From: Xiheibacterium sp038325765
GTDB lineage: Bacteria > Myxococcota_A > Polyangia > Nannocystales > Nannocystaceae
Length of the DNA: 64,000 bases
Assembly: GCA_038325765.1 (NCBI GenBank)
Contig: JBBQJI010000021.1
Span: 45,015-109,014 of the forward strand
Direction: 5' to 3'
Shown here: positions 17,021 through 24,846 of the stretch, in pieces
Layout of the letters: every line of letters begins with the position of its first letter
Position numbering within the stretch: position 1 is the first letter of the stretch
The notes under the pieces: model-generated
Seen by the model: only the letters and a program-made list of their open reading frames with translations
Databases searched by the model: none
Told to the model about the DNA's origin: nothing
Made by a program: the position numbers and the translations under genes

Positions 17021-17494
17021 ATGCGCAACACCATCATCATCCTCGCCCTCGCCCTGCTCGCGGCCGCCACCGCCTGCGACGACTCGGTCGACGAGGGCAA
17101 GGCCAAGTCCGTCAAGGGCGACGGCAAGGCCAAGCCCACGGACGCCAAGACCATGGACACCAAGGCGCCCGACGCCAAGGCGCCCGACGCCCAGATGCCC
17201 GATGCCAACACGCCCGATGCCAACACGCCCGACGCCAACACGCCCGACGTCGCCGATCCGGGCACGCCCGATGCCCAGGCGCCCGCCGAGGATCCCCTCG
17301 ACGCCGACGCGATCGGTCAGCTCGCTTCGCTCGCCCGCGAGATCGCCGCCAAGCCCGAGGACGCCGACGTGATCCTCGAGAAAGCCGGCATGGATCGCAG
17401 CGAGTTCGAGGCCGCGATGGTCGCAGTCGCGAAGGATCAGTGGAAGACCGACCTGTACGTCACCGCCCTGACGCAGGCCGATCAGACCGGTTGA
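17021..17494 (+). CDS. Repeat-containing small lipoprotein
   Basis: 157 residues from ATG 17021; an in-frame GTG at 17012 overlaps the previous stop (GTGA) and could add three residues. The signal ends LLAAATAC, so Cys19 is the likely lipid anchor. A Lys-rich spacer leads into six PDA(K/N/Q)(A/M/T) pentapeptides coded by a 15-bp tandem repeat. A C-terminal helical part of about 70 residues follows (QLASLAREIAAKPEDADVIL). The repeat resembles a wall-spanning linker. Function unknown. It is probably co-transcribed with the coiled-coil gene before it. Confidence 0.75.
   Translation: MRNTIIILALALLAAATACDDSVDEGKAKSVKGDGKAKPTDAKTMDTKAPDAKAPDAQMPDANTPDANTPDANTPDVADPGTPDAQAPAEDPLDADAIGQLASLAREIAAKPEDADVILEKAGMDRSEFEAAMVAVAKDQWKTDLYVTALTQADQTG
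17162..17251. repeat. 15-bp tandem repeat, six units
   Basis: Six units of the form (AAGGCG or AACACG)CCCGACGCC encode PDA-type pentapeptides in the small lipoprotein. The last three units are nearly identical, which suggests recent expansion. Confidence 0.85.
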
Positions 17495-17529
17495 GGTTGG
17501 GATGGGTGCCGCGGCGGCGCACGGCCGCG

Positions 17530-17571
17530 ACACCCCCGCGCTGCGGCGGCACACCCCCGCGCTGCGGCGGC
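17530..17571. repeat. Two copies of a 21-bp direct repeat between convergent genes
   Basis: Two exact copies of a 21-base unit beginning ACACCCCCGCGCTGCGG, plus the first bases of a third, lie between the convergent lipoprotein and vWA genes. No gene covers them with confidence. A role in termination is possible but not shown. Confidence 0.7.
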
Positions 17572-17633
17572 ACACCTGTGATCGACGCGCGGCGGGCCGC
17601 GCTCGATCCCACAGGCGAGCGTGGCCATGTCGT

Positions 17634-18815
17634 TCACCCCGCGGGCTCGAAGGTCATGCACGCGAGATCGATGTTCTCGGTGAGCGCAGCCTCCACCGCG
17701 GCGGGGACCGTGTTGCCGACCAGGCAGAGATCGGCGGTGTAGCCGTTGGCGCCGAGCAGCGCAGCGAAGGCGTAGAGCTTTTCGGCGTGGAAGACGCCGC
17801 AGTCGATGCCGTTGCAGCCGCAGCTGCCCGGCTGCTGGCAGATCGTGAGGCCGCCGTTCACCGCTGGATCGCCGCCGAGCACGATGGCCGCGACCGCCCC
17901 CTCCTGGCCGCCCTTGACGTCGTCGGACAGAAGGCCAGCGATCTGGATGACGTCGTAGGGCGGCTGGGTGCCGCATCCAAGCCCACAGACGTTTCCCGCC
18001 GGTTGATCGTAGGCGCCGTAGTCGTCGACGTCGGTGAGCAGCACGAGCACGAGCAGGGCCTCGGGTCTCACGAAGCCGGTGGCGTCGTTCAGCAGCAGAT
18101 CGGTCGCACTGGTGAGCACGTGCTCGCAGCCCAGCGGCGGCTCACCGCTGATCTGTCCGACGGCGCCGTTGAACGCCTGCGCCATCTCGTCGGCGTCGAG
18201 TTCCGACGAGTCGAACCATGGCCCGGGACCGGCCCAGCCCAGCGGGACCTCGAACCCGCTGTCCTTGTCGTCGGTGACCCCGATGCGATAGTCGACGCCG
18301 CCGCCGTTGATGCCCTCGAGCGCGCCGATGATCTCCGTGAACGCGTTGGTCGCGGCGAGCGCCTGCCGCTCCTCGATCATCGACAGCGAGCTGTCGAAGA
18401 CGAACAGGAGATCGATCGCAGTGCACCCGCTCGCCGGTGGCCCCGTCTCGTCGCGGCCGACGTCGAGCAGCGGACCCCCGTCGCCCGCCGTGGTGTCGGC
18501 GGTCCCGGAGCTCGCCGAGCTCTGGCCACCGGCGGAGGTGTCGCCCGAAGCCGACGCGGAATTCGAGGCCGACGCGCTGGCCGTGCCGGAGTTCGACCCG
18601 GAGTTGCTCGCCGAGGCGCTGTCGGTGTCATCGCCCGGCAACAGGCACACGCCATCGATGCAGCTCAGCCCCGGATCGCAGCCGCCTCCGCCCGTACACA
18701 CACAATCGCGGCCACCCACGGGGCAGGCATCGGCACCACCACCGTCCCCGCACGCCTGCGCGACGAAGAGGCCAAGACACGCACCTACCCACGAAGCTGA
18801 CAACGCCCGCCGCAT
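17634..18815 (-). CDS. vWA-domain lipoprotein
   Basis: 393 residues from ATG 18815. The frame opens further upstream, but this start gives a clean lipoprotein signal ending LFVAQAC. Then come a small Cys module (CPVGGRDCVCTGGGGC), a long Ser/Ala/Asn/Gly spacer, PLLDVG, and a von Willebrand factor A domain with the MIDAS-type DSSLS in FVFDSSLSMIE. Further Cys pairs occur near the C-terminus (CNGIDCG). vWA domains bind metal-dependent protein ligands, so a surface adhesion or assembly role is plausible. It diverges from the next lipoprotein pair across about 190 bases. Confidence 0.82.
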   Translation of the reverse strand: MRRALSASWVGACLGLFVAQACGDGGGADACPVGGRDCVCTGGGGCDPGLSCIDGVCLLPGDDTDSASASNSGSNSGTASASASNSASASGDTSAGGQSSASSGTADTTAGDGGPLLDVGRDETGPPASGCTAIDLLFVFDSSLSMIEERQALAATNAFTEIIGALEGINGGGVDYRIGVTDDKDSGFEVPLGWAGPGPWFDSSELDADEMAQAFNGAVGQISGEPPLGCEHVLTSATDLLLNDATGFVRPEALLVLVLLTDVDDYGAYDQPAGNVCGLGCGTQPPYDVIQIAGLLSDDVKGGQEGAVAAIVLGGDPAVNGGLTICQQPGSCGCNGIDCGVFHAEKLYAFAALLGANGYTADLCLVGNTVPAAVEAALTENIDLACMTFEPAG

Positions 18816-19008
18816 CACCGACGATCGTATCTTACGCGCGCTCCAGCAGGTCGAGAGATCCGCACCGGATCGCCGTCGCGGTGTGGTCGCGCGTCCCACC
18901 TCCCCATCCCACACGCTTTGCCTTTACCTGCGGCCGCGGATGGGTCTAAAGTGCGACGGTGGGACGTTGGGCGCGCACCGCCTTCGACCGCGAAGAGGGC
19001 ACCATCCA

Positions 19009-20304
19009 ATGACTATGCGACGGCTCTACGGCTTGGGTTTGCTCGGAACGTCCCTGGCGTCGACAGCATGTGCGGGCGATCGCGAGTCAGACGGCGCCGA
19101 CGCGACGGCAGGTATCGCGACCGCCGGCATGCTCCCCGGCGGCGACTCCGATGACGCCGATGAGGGCTCCACCGCGGGCGTCACCGGTGCGCAGAGCGGC
19201 GGCAGCGAGGACGACAGTTCCGGCGGCGGACCCGGCCTGCCGAAGTTCGACCTCGGCCAAGGTGGCCCAGGCAGCGGTGGCGAAGACGACTGCATCACCG
19301 GCCCGAACGAAGACGCCGATGGCGACGGCTGGAGTGTGGCTCAGGGCGATTGCAACGATTGCGATCCCAACGCCAACCCCGCCGCGATCGAGGTCGTCGT
19401 GACCGGGCCGGACGAGATGGGCAACGTCCCCCTCCCGGCCGACGAGGACTGCGACGGCCAGGTCGACAACCCGCCGCTACCGTGCGACGGCGGCCTCGCG
19501 CTCGACGATCTCGACCCGACGAACGGCGCCCGTGCGATCGGCCTGTGCAAGACCGCGGTGGGCGCCAACGACTGGGGTGTCGTCAGTGCATCCTATGTGC
19601 GAGCCGACGGGGTTCCCAACGCGGGTGGGCAGCAGGTCGGGTTGCAGACCCAGTGGGGCACCAACGTCACCACCCAAGAAGGCGAGAGCATGCTGGTGTT
19701 GTCGTCGGGGCACTCGCGCTCCATCGGGCAGGCCGGCGCGTGCAACGCCCTCAGCTGCACCGGCACCGGCGCGGGCACGCCTCCCGCTGGATTCCCCCAG
19801 GACGTGCCCGGTTGCGCGGGCCTGAGCACGATCAACGACGACATCGCGCTCGAGGTGACGCTGCGCGCCCCATCGAACGCGATCGGCTACTCGTACGACT
19901 TCAGCTTCTACTCCTTCGAGTACCCCGAGTGGGTCTGCACGGCGTTCAACGATCAGTACATCGCGCTGGTGACCCCACCGCCCGAGGGCTCGATCAACGG
20001 CAACATCTCGTTCGACTCCCAGTCCAACCCGGTCAGCGTCAATATCGCGTTCTTCGAGGTGTGCTCGGGATGCAACCTGGGCACCGACGAGCTGGCGGGT
20101 ACCGGGTTCGACGTCTGGGACGACGCCGGCGCCACGAGCTGGCTCGTGACCACCGCACCGGTCACCGGCGGCGAGGAGTTCACGATCCGGTTCGCGATCT
20201 GGGACACCGGCGACTCGGCGTGGGATTCGACGGTCCTGATCGACAACTTCCAGTGGATCGCCGACGGCGCCGAGGTCGACGTCGGCACGGAGCCGGAGGG
20301 TTGA
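19009..20304 (+). CDS. Lipoprotein with MopE-like metal-binding motif and choice-of-anchor-like domain
   Basis: 431 residues from ATG 19009; ATG 19015 is a close alternative. The signal ends SLASTAC. A Ser/Gly/Asp spacer is followed by LPKFDLG and then DADGDGWSVAQGDCNDCDP, which matches the Ca/Cu-binding motif of MopE-type proteins. The large remainder resembles choice-of-anchor L domains of secreted proteins (ALEVTLRAPSNAIGYSYDF, then STVLIDNFQWIAD). It is probably surface-exposed, with no catalytic motif. It overlaps the next gene (TGATG), indicating translational coupling. Confidence 0.78.
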   Translation: MTMRRLYGLGLLGTSLASTACAGDRESDGADATAGIATAGMLPGGDSDDADEGSTAGVTGAQSGGSEDDSSGGGPGLPKFDLGQGGPGSGGEDDCITGPNEDADGDGWSVAQGDCNDCDPNANPAAIEVVVTGPDEMGNVPLPADEDCDGQVDNPPLPCDGGLALDDLDPTNGARAIGLCKTAVGANDWGVVSASYVRADGVPNAGGQQVGLQTQWGTNVTTQEGESMLVLSSGHSRSIGQAGACNALSCTGTGAGTPPAGFPQDVPGCAGLSTINDDIALEVTLRAPSNAIGYSYDFSFYSFEYPEWVCTAFNDQYIALVTPPPEGSINGNISFDSQSNPVSVNIAFFEVCSGCNLGTDELAGTGFDVWDDAGATSWLVTTAPVTGGEEFTIRFAIWDTGDSAWDSTVLIDNFQWIADGAEVDVGTEPEG

Positions 20305-21671
20305 TGATGGCGTCCACGCGACATTGCGCCTGGGCCGTGGCCCCGTTCGTGATCGCCTGCAGCGACGCCGAGGGCGGACGAACCGGCGGCGACGCGGGCA
20401 ACGACAGCATCGTCACGATCTCGGCGGGGACCGAGCCCGGGGACACGACAGCCTCGGGCACCCGAGGCGGCACGCCCGCGACCGCCGACGATACCGTGGC
20501 CACCGTCGCCACCGTCGATGAATCGGGCGGCGCCGACGATGCGCCGAAGTTCGACCTCGGCGTCCCCGACGGTGGCATCAACTGTGGCGACGGCGGCGGC
20601 GGCGGCACGCCGGACTTCTCGTACATCTGGATCGCCAACAGTGCCCAGGGCACGGTCTCGAAGATCAACACCGACAGCCTCGTCGAGGAGGGGCGCTACA
20701 TCGTGCGGCCCGATTCGGCCGGCAATCCTTCGCGCACCTCGGTCTCGCTCACGGGCGACGTCGCCGTGGCCAACCGCAGCGGCGGCGTCGTGAAGATCTA
20801 CGCCACCGAGGCCTCGTGCGTCGAGAGCAACGGCATGCCCGGCATCCAGACCTCGACGAGCGGTGGCGACATCTTGCCGTGGGGCACCGACGAGTGCGTC
20901 GCCTGGTACACGTCGTTCGCCTACAGTACCCAACGGCCGGTGGCGTGGACGCAGGGCGACTTCAACGACTCCACCTGCACGTACACGAACCAGAAGTTGT
21001 GGACATCGGGCGGCAACAATGCGGGCACCGCCGACGTGGTCCTCCTCGACGGCGACACCGGCGTCATCGAGGACATGGTCACGATCCCCAACGTGATCGG
21101 CTGGGCGCAGCTCTATGGTGGCGCCGTCGATGCCGACGCCAATTTCTGGACCGTCGATCACAACTGGAGCGGACCGAGCACGCTCATCCGCGTCAACCGG
21201 GCGGATCTCAGCTACGACACGTGGCCGGTCACCGGCGAGGTGCACTACGGCCTGGCCGTGGACAGGGTCGGCCGGGCGTGGCTGTGCGGGTCGGGCGGGG
21301 CTTCGCGCTTCGATCCGATCGGCGAGACGTGGACCCACCTGGCGCCGATCACCGGCGGCAGTGCGCTGGGTGGCTGCATGGAGGACGCCGACGGCATCCT
21401 GTGGAACAGCGCCTACCCCGACGCGACATTGGTCGGTATCGACACCGAGACCGTGCAGGTCGTGCAGACCCTCGCGATCCCGGAGTATGTGCACGGCATC
21501 AGCATCGACTTCGCGGGCAAGGTGTGGGGCGTGAGCTTTGGTGGCTCCAACGCCTATCGCGTCGACATCGCCACCGGCACCATCGACACCGTCGGGGGCC
21601 TCGTGGGTGCCTACACCTACAGCGACATGACGGGCTTCGCGTTGTCGGCCGTCGGCACGCCGAGCGGCTGA
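20304..21671 (+). CDS. Beta-propeller lipoprotein (Vgb/YncE-like)
   Basis: 455 residues. The start overlaps the previous stop as TGATG. The signal ends FVIAC. A Thr/Gly/Asp spacer and APKFDLG lead into a repeat-rich domain starting FSYIWIANSAQGTVSKINT. Recurring elements such as GGAVDADANFWTVDH, VHYGLAVDRVGRAWLCG and VHGISIDFAGKVWGVSFG are typical of virginiamycin-lyase-like six- or seven-bladed propellers. No lyase residues can be confirmed. It shares the spacer and PKFDLG layout with its upstream neighbour, so the two may work at the same surface site. Confidence 0.8.
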   Translation: MMASTRHCAWAVAPFVIACSDAEGGRTGGDAGNDSIVTISAGTEPGDTTASGTRGGTPATADDTVATVATVDESGGADDAPKFDLGVPDGGINCGDGGGGGTPDFSYIWIANSAQGTVSKINTDSLVEEGRYIVRPDSAGNPSRTSVSLTGDVAVANRSGGVVKIYATEASCVESNGMPGIQTSTSGGDILPWGTDECVAWYTSFAYSTQRPVAWTQGDFNDSTCTYTNQKLWTSGGNNAGTADVVLLDGDTGVIEDMVTIPNVIGWAQLYGGAVDADANFWTVDHNWSGPSTLIRVNRADLSYDTWPVTGEVHYGLAVDRVGRAWLCGSGGASRFDPIGETWTHLAPITGGSALGGCMEDADGILWNSAYPDATLVGIDTETVQVVQTLAIPEYVHGISIDFAGKVWGVSFGGSNAYRVDIATGTIDTVGGLVGAYTYSDMTGFALSAVGTPSG

Positions 21672-21683
21672 GCCTTCGCTCGC

Positions 21684-21702
21684 CTGCCCCGCTCAGGGGC
21701 AG
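21684..21702. terminator. Hairpin between convergent genes
   Basis: CTGCCCC and GGGGCAG form a 7-bp stem around a 5-base loop. The loop contains the stop codon of the minus-strand nucleotidase gene, and the plus-strand propeller gene ends 13 bases earlier. There is no clear U-tract, so a bidirectional terminator role is only plausible. Confidence 0.35.
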
Positions 21703-23390
21703 CGCACCGGCCGCTGCCCCTCGAGCTCGACCCTCGGGGCCGCACGCAGGTACGTCGATGGATCGAGCGCCGTGTCGGGCATCGCGGTGAACGCATCGGC
21801 GAGCACCTCGCGGATCGGTGGGCCGTCCTCGAGCGTCACCGCACCCTCCCGGTCGGCGATCGCGCTGAACAGGCCGTCGCCACCGGTGGCGAGGAAATCG
21901 CTGGTGAGGATCGCGAGCGTCTCGTCCGAACCGATCGCGCGGCCGTCGTCCCGCACGACGACCACCCGCAGCGCACCGTCCGCGCAGCGGGCCTGCACCC
22001 GAACCCCGCCGACCGAGAAGAACGATCCGTCGCGGCCGAGCATCGTCGCGAGCATGGCCGCGAGCTCGCCGGCGGGCAGGCGCACGGTGGCGAAGCGGTT
22101 GTCGAACGGGAACGTCTCGTACAGCGCGCCGTAGCGAAGGGGACCTTCGGGCAGCGGCGCGCGCAGGCCCCCGCCATTGACCAGGGCGAGATCGTGGCCG
22201 CGGCGGGCGGCGAGCATCATATCGGTGATCAGGTTGCCCACCGCGCTCTCACGGCCGCGGGCGATGCCGAACTCGGCGGTGAGCCGCGGGCCCAGCGGTC
22301 GTGAACGCATCGTCGCCGCCTTCGCCAGCGCCGGCGCGATGGCGGCGGCCACCGCCGGATCGGGGCTCACCGCCGCCCCCTCGTAGGGCTCGGGATCGCA
22401 GGCGGCCTGCGGCCCCTCGGGGCTCGCATCGCCCCGGCACAGCCGCCAAGGCGGATGGATCGCCACGTCGACGACGCGCGCGGCCCTGCGGTCGACGGTC
22501 AGATCGATGCGACCGAAGGCGACCCCGTTGGCGTACGACTCGATGACGGCGACGCCGGCCACACGATGCGCCATCGCCTGGTGGGTGTGGCCGGCGACGA
22601 TCGCATCCACGGCGCCCGGCGGCAGCGCGCGGGCCACATGCATGATCTCGTCGTCGGGATCGCAGCTGGTGAGCACGTCGGGATCGCCGAGATCCGTGCA
22701 CTTGCCCCCGATGTGAGCGGCGACCACGACGACCGCTGCGCCGCGCCGGCGCAGCGCGTGGGCCTCGGCGGCGATCGCCGCGGCCACCGGGGCAAACCGC
22801 AGATCGTCGACGTTGGCGGCGATGGTCGTCTGCGGCGTGGACTCCGTGGTGGCCCCGACGATCCCGATGCGGACGCCCGAGCGCTCGATCATCACCGCCC
22901 GTACGCCGAGATCTGCGGGCGCCCCGGTATCGGCATCGACGATGTTCGCCGCGACGAACGGATAGGACGCCTCGCCCATGCGCGCGCGCAGGGCCCCGCG
23001 CGGATCCTGGCCCGACGTCGCGGTCGACTGCGATCCCACCGGACCGTAGTCGAACTCGTGGTTGCCGATCGCCACCGCGTCGTAGCCGAGCACGCCGTAG
23101 GCCTGCACCACCGCGGCGCCTTCCTCGAGGTTCGACTCGAGCGTGCCCTGGAACATGTCGCCGCCATCGAGGAGCACCACCGCGCCACCGTCGGCCGCGC
23201 GGGCGCGACGCAGATTCGCGAGGTGACCACCGAGCAGCGGCAAGGCGCCGAGGTGGCCGTGCAGATCGTTGGTTCCGACGATCGAGATCACCACCCGATC
23301 GTCGCGTGCATCCGCGGGAGCGTTGTCAGGAGCGGCGGCTACCGGCGCCCGCGGACACCCCGTGGCGCCGGCGAGCAGGACCGCCAGCAT
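21693..23390 (-). CDS. 5'-nucleotidase family metallophosphatase lipoprotein
   Basis: 565 residues. The start ATG is the first possible one after an in-frame TAG, and the short signal ends LAGATGC. The N-terminal metallophosphatase domain shows GTNDLHGHL, LLDGGDMFQG and AIGNHEFDYG, the metal-ligand motifs of the UshA/5'-nucleotidase family. The C-terminal substrate domain shows NGGGLRAPLPEG and the FPFDN loop. Family members release phosphate from extracellular nucleotides or UDP-sugars at the cell surface or periplasm. The exact substrate cannot be read. It converges with the propeller gene. Confidence 0.92.
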   Translation of the reverse strand: MLAVLLAGATGCPRAPVAAAPDNAPADARDDRVVISIVGTNDLHGHLGALPLLGGHLANLRRARAADGGAVVLLDGGDMFQGTLESNLEEGAAVVQAYGVLGYDAVAIGNHEFDYGPVGSQSTATSGQDPRGALRARMGEASYPFVAANIVDADTGAPADLGVRAVMIERSGVRIGIVGATTESTPQTTIAANVDDLRFAPVAAAIAAEAHALRRRGAAVVVVAAHIGGKCTDLGDPDVLTSCDPDDEIMHVARALPPGAVDAIVAGHTHQAMAHRVAGVAVIESYANGVAFGRIDLTVDRRAARVVDVAIHPPWRLCRGDASPEGPQAACDPEPYEGAAVSPDPAVAAAIAPALAKAATMRSRPLGPRLTAEFGIARGRESAVGNLITDMMLAARRGHDLALVNGGGLRAPLPEGPLRYGALYETFPFDNRFATVRLPAGELAAMLATMLGRDGSFFSVGGVRVQARCADGALRVVVVRDDGRAIGSDETLAILTSDFLATGGDGLFSAIADREGAVTLEDGPPIREVLADAFTAMPDTALDPSTYLRAAPRVELEGQRPVRCP

Positions 23391-23441
23391 CAGGACGGGG
23401 ACGTTTCGGACGGCGCGGAGCAGGCCGGCAGTGTAGCAGCG

Positions 23442-24584
23442 CTATGCTACGCGCCGCCGTCGGCGACGGGCGCCGAGCGCCACGAAGGCGCCGAGCAGCA
23501 AGCCGCCCAGATCCGACTGCCGGCTCGAGGTGCAGCCGCACCCGTCCGCGTTCTCTCCCGCGAACCCAGCGCTGCCGCCGGTGCCCTCGCCAGGCCCGGT
23601 GCTGTCGTCGGCCCCACCCTCGGTCGTCGCACCGTCGCCACCGCTCTCGTCGGCACCGCCGCTCTCGTCGGCGCCGCCGCTCTCGTCGGCCCCACCGTCG
23701 GTGGTGGGCTCGGGCTCGGGGTCTGGCAGCGCCGGCACGTCGTACTGCAGTGGGCGATCGTCGAACGGCACCGGCTCGTCGGTCAGCACCGGGTAGTCGA
23801 TCGCCACGTCGAAGGGCCCGATCGTGAACGGCACGCCGCCGAGGTTCACGGTCACGGTGGGATACACGTGGAGCACCAGCGCCGAGCTGAACACTCCGTG
23901 CATCTGGGCCCACGGCGCCACGGTGCCGCGGGGTTCGGCGTCGGCGAACAGCACCGCTTGCTGCTCGTTCTCGACCGCATGGCTCACCGAGATGTCGCCC
24001 TCGCCCTCGGCGTCGTCGAGATCGATGCGCGTGCCCGCGAAGCTGATCCCCGGGACCTCGAACTCGTAGTCGACCTCGAGCACCCCGTCGAATCCGAGCA
24101 CCATGAACGGCTGCTCGACGAGCTGGAACGGCCCGATCGACTCTGCGACCGTGATCGGGCGGACTGGGTTGCCCGGCAGCACGTACGGGTCGAACACCAA
24201 CTCGGCGTCCTCGGCGATGTCCCACAGGCCGATCTCGAACTCGGTCTCGATGCCGGCGAAATTGATCGCGATCGTCACCGTGACCTCGGCGCCGAGGCGA
24301 TTGCGGAACAGGCCGCCGTCCTCGTCGCCGGCGTAGTCGAGCATCGTGGTCTCGAAGTCGTAGTTCGCGTCGCCCGTCATCTCGATGAGCGCCTCTTGGA
24401 AGGCGGCGGCACCGACGTTGACGCGCAGCGGCCCGCTCGCTGGGATGAAGCCCGACTCGAACGGGAACTCGGTGGGCCTCCACTGCGCGCTGGGGTCGAA
24501 CGGCTGGGCCTGCGGCGCGGCGACGGCGGCGGCGGGCGCGAGGGCGACGAGGCAGGCGGCGAGGACGAAGGGCGTGCGGGTCAT
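23442..24584 (-). CDS. Secreted protein with MYXO-CTERM-like sorting signal
   Basis: 380 residues from ATG 24584. It has a Sec signal (MTRTPFVLAACLVALAPAAA), then a beta-rich domain of about 280 residues with no recognised family. A spacer of repeated GADESG units follows. The C-terminal 35 residues read CGC, a short polar part, a hydrophobic stretch (LGGLLLGAFVALGA) and RRRRRR. This is the MYXO-CTERM layout, known in myxobacteria as a surface-sorting signal (myxosortase family). It would be anchored at the outer surface. It follows the nucleotidase gene's start on the same strand but is separately initiated. Confidence 0.82.
   Translation of the reverse strand: MTRTPFVLAACLVALAPAAAVAAPQAQPFDPSAQWRPTEFPFESGFIPASGPLRVNVGAAAFQEALIEMTGDANYDFETTMLDYAGDEDGGLFRNRLGAEVTVTIAINFAGIETEFEIGLWDIAEDAELVFDPYVLPGNPVRPITVAESIGPFQLVEQPFMVLGFDGVLEVDYEFEVPGISFAGTRIDLDDAEGEGDISVSHAVENEQQAVLFADAEPRGTVAPWAQMHGVFSSALVLHVYPTVTVNLGGVPFTIGPFDVAIDYPVLTDEPVPFDDRPLQYDVPALPDPEPEPTTDGGADESGGADESGGADESGGDGATTEGGADDSTGPGEGTGGSAGFAGENADGCGCTSSRQSDLGGLLLGAFVALGARRRRRRVA
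23641..23694. repeat. 18-bp tandem repeat, three units
   Basis: Three nearly identical 18-base units encode GADESG hexapeptides in the spacer just before the MYXO-CTERM-like tail. Confidence 0.8.
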
Positions 24585-24647
24585 GATCGATCCTGTCTCA
24601 CGGCCGGGGCCGCAGGGGGTGTGCCCTGGAGTGCGACTCGCCCCGCC

Positions 24648-24664
24648 ACGGTTCACCATACCGT
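24648..24664. promoter_or_regulatory. Inverted repeat upstream of the MYXO-CTERM and exporter genes
   Basis: ACGGT and ACCGT half-sites separated by seven bases lie in the divergent region between the minus-strand gene starting at 24584 and the exporter operon starting at 24847. This could be an operator, but no regulator gene is adjacent. Confidence 0.25.
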
Positions 24665-24674
24665 CGGCACGGGT

Positions 24675-24718
24675 TGCGCCAGGAGGTGCGCAAGGAGGTG
24701 CGCAAGGAGGTGCGCAAG
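24675..24718. repeat. 12-bp tandem repeat with three Shine-Dalgarno-like cores
   Basis: Units of TGCGCAAGGAGG (first unit TGCGCCAGGAGG) repeat three times plus a partial unit. Each contains AGGAGGT, at 24681, 24693 and 24705. It lies about 130 bases before the exporter operon and is not itself next to a credible start codon. Confidence 0.85.
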
Positions 24719-24846
24719 CGCCCAGGACGAACGTTCTCGACGCAGCTGCGCCTCCGTGGCCCCTGCGCCCGTCCGCGCGCTTGGACGCGTTCGTCGCCGC
24801 GGGGTAACCTCCGGCGCCCTTCGTTCGAGCCACGCCAGTGCCGCAC

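Noticed and set aside
17634..20570. A type VI or toxin locus, from vWA and propeller proteins
   Set aside because: The proteins carry lipoprotein signals and linkers only. There are no secretion-system or toxin motifs.
23641..24718. Possible CRISPR-like arrays
   Set aside because: The repeats are short tandem units with no unique spacers, and they are coding or promoter-region repeats. No cas genes are present.
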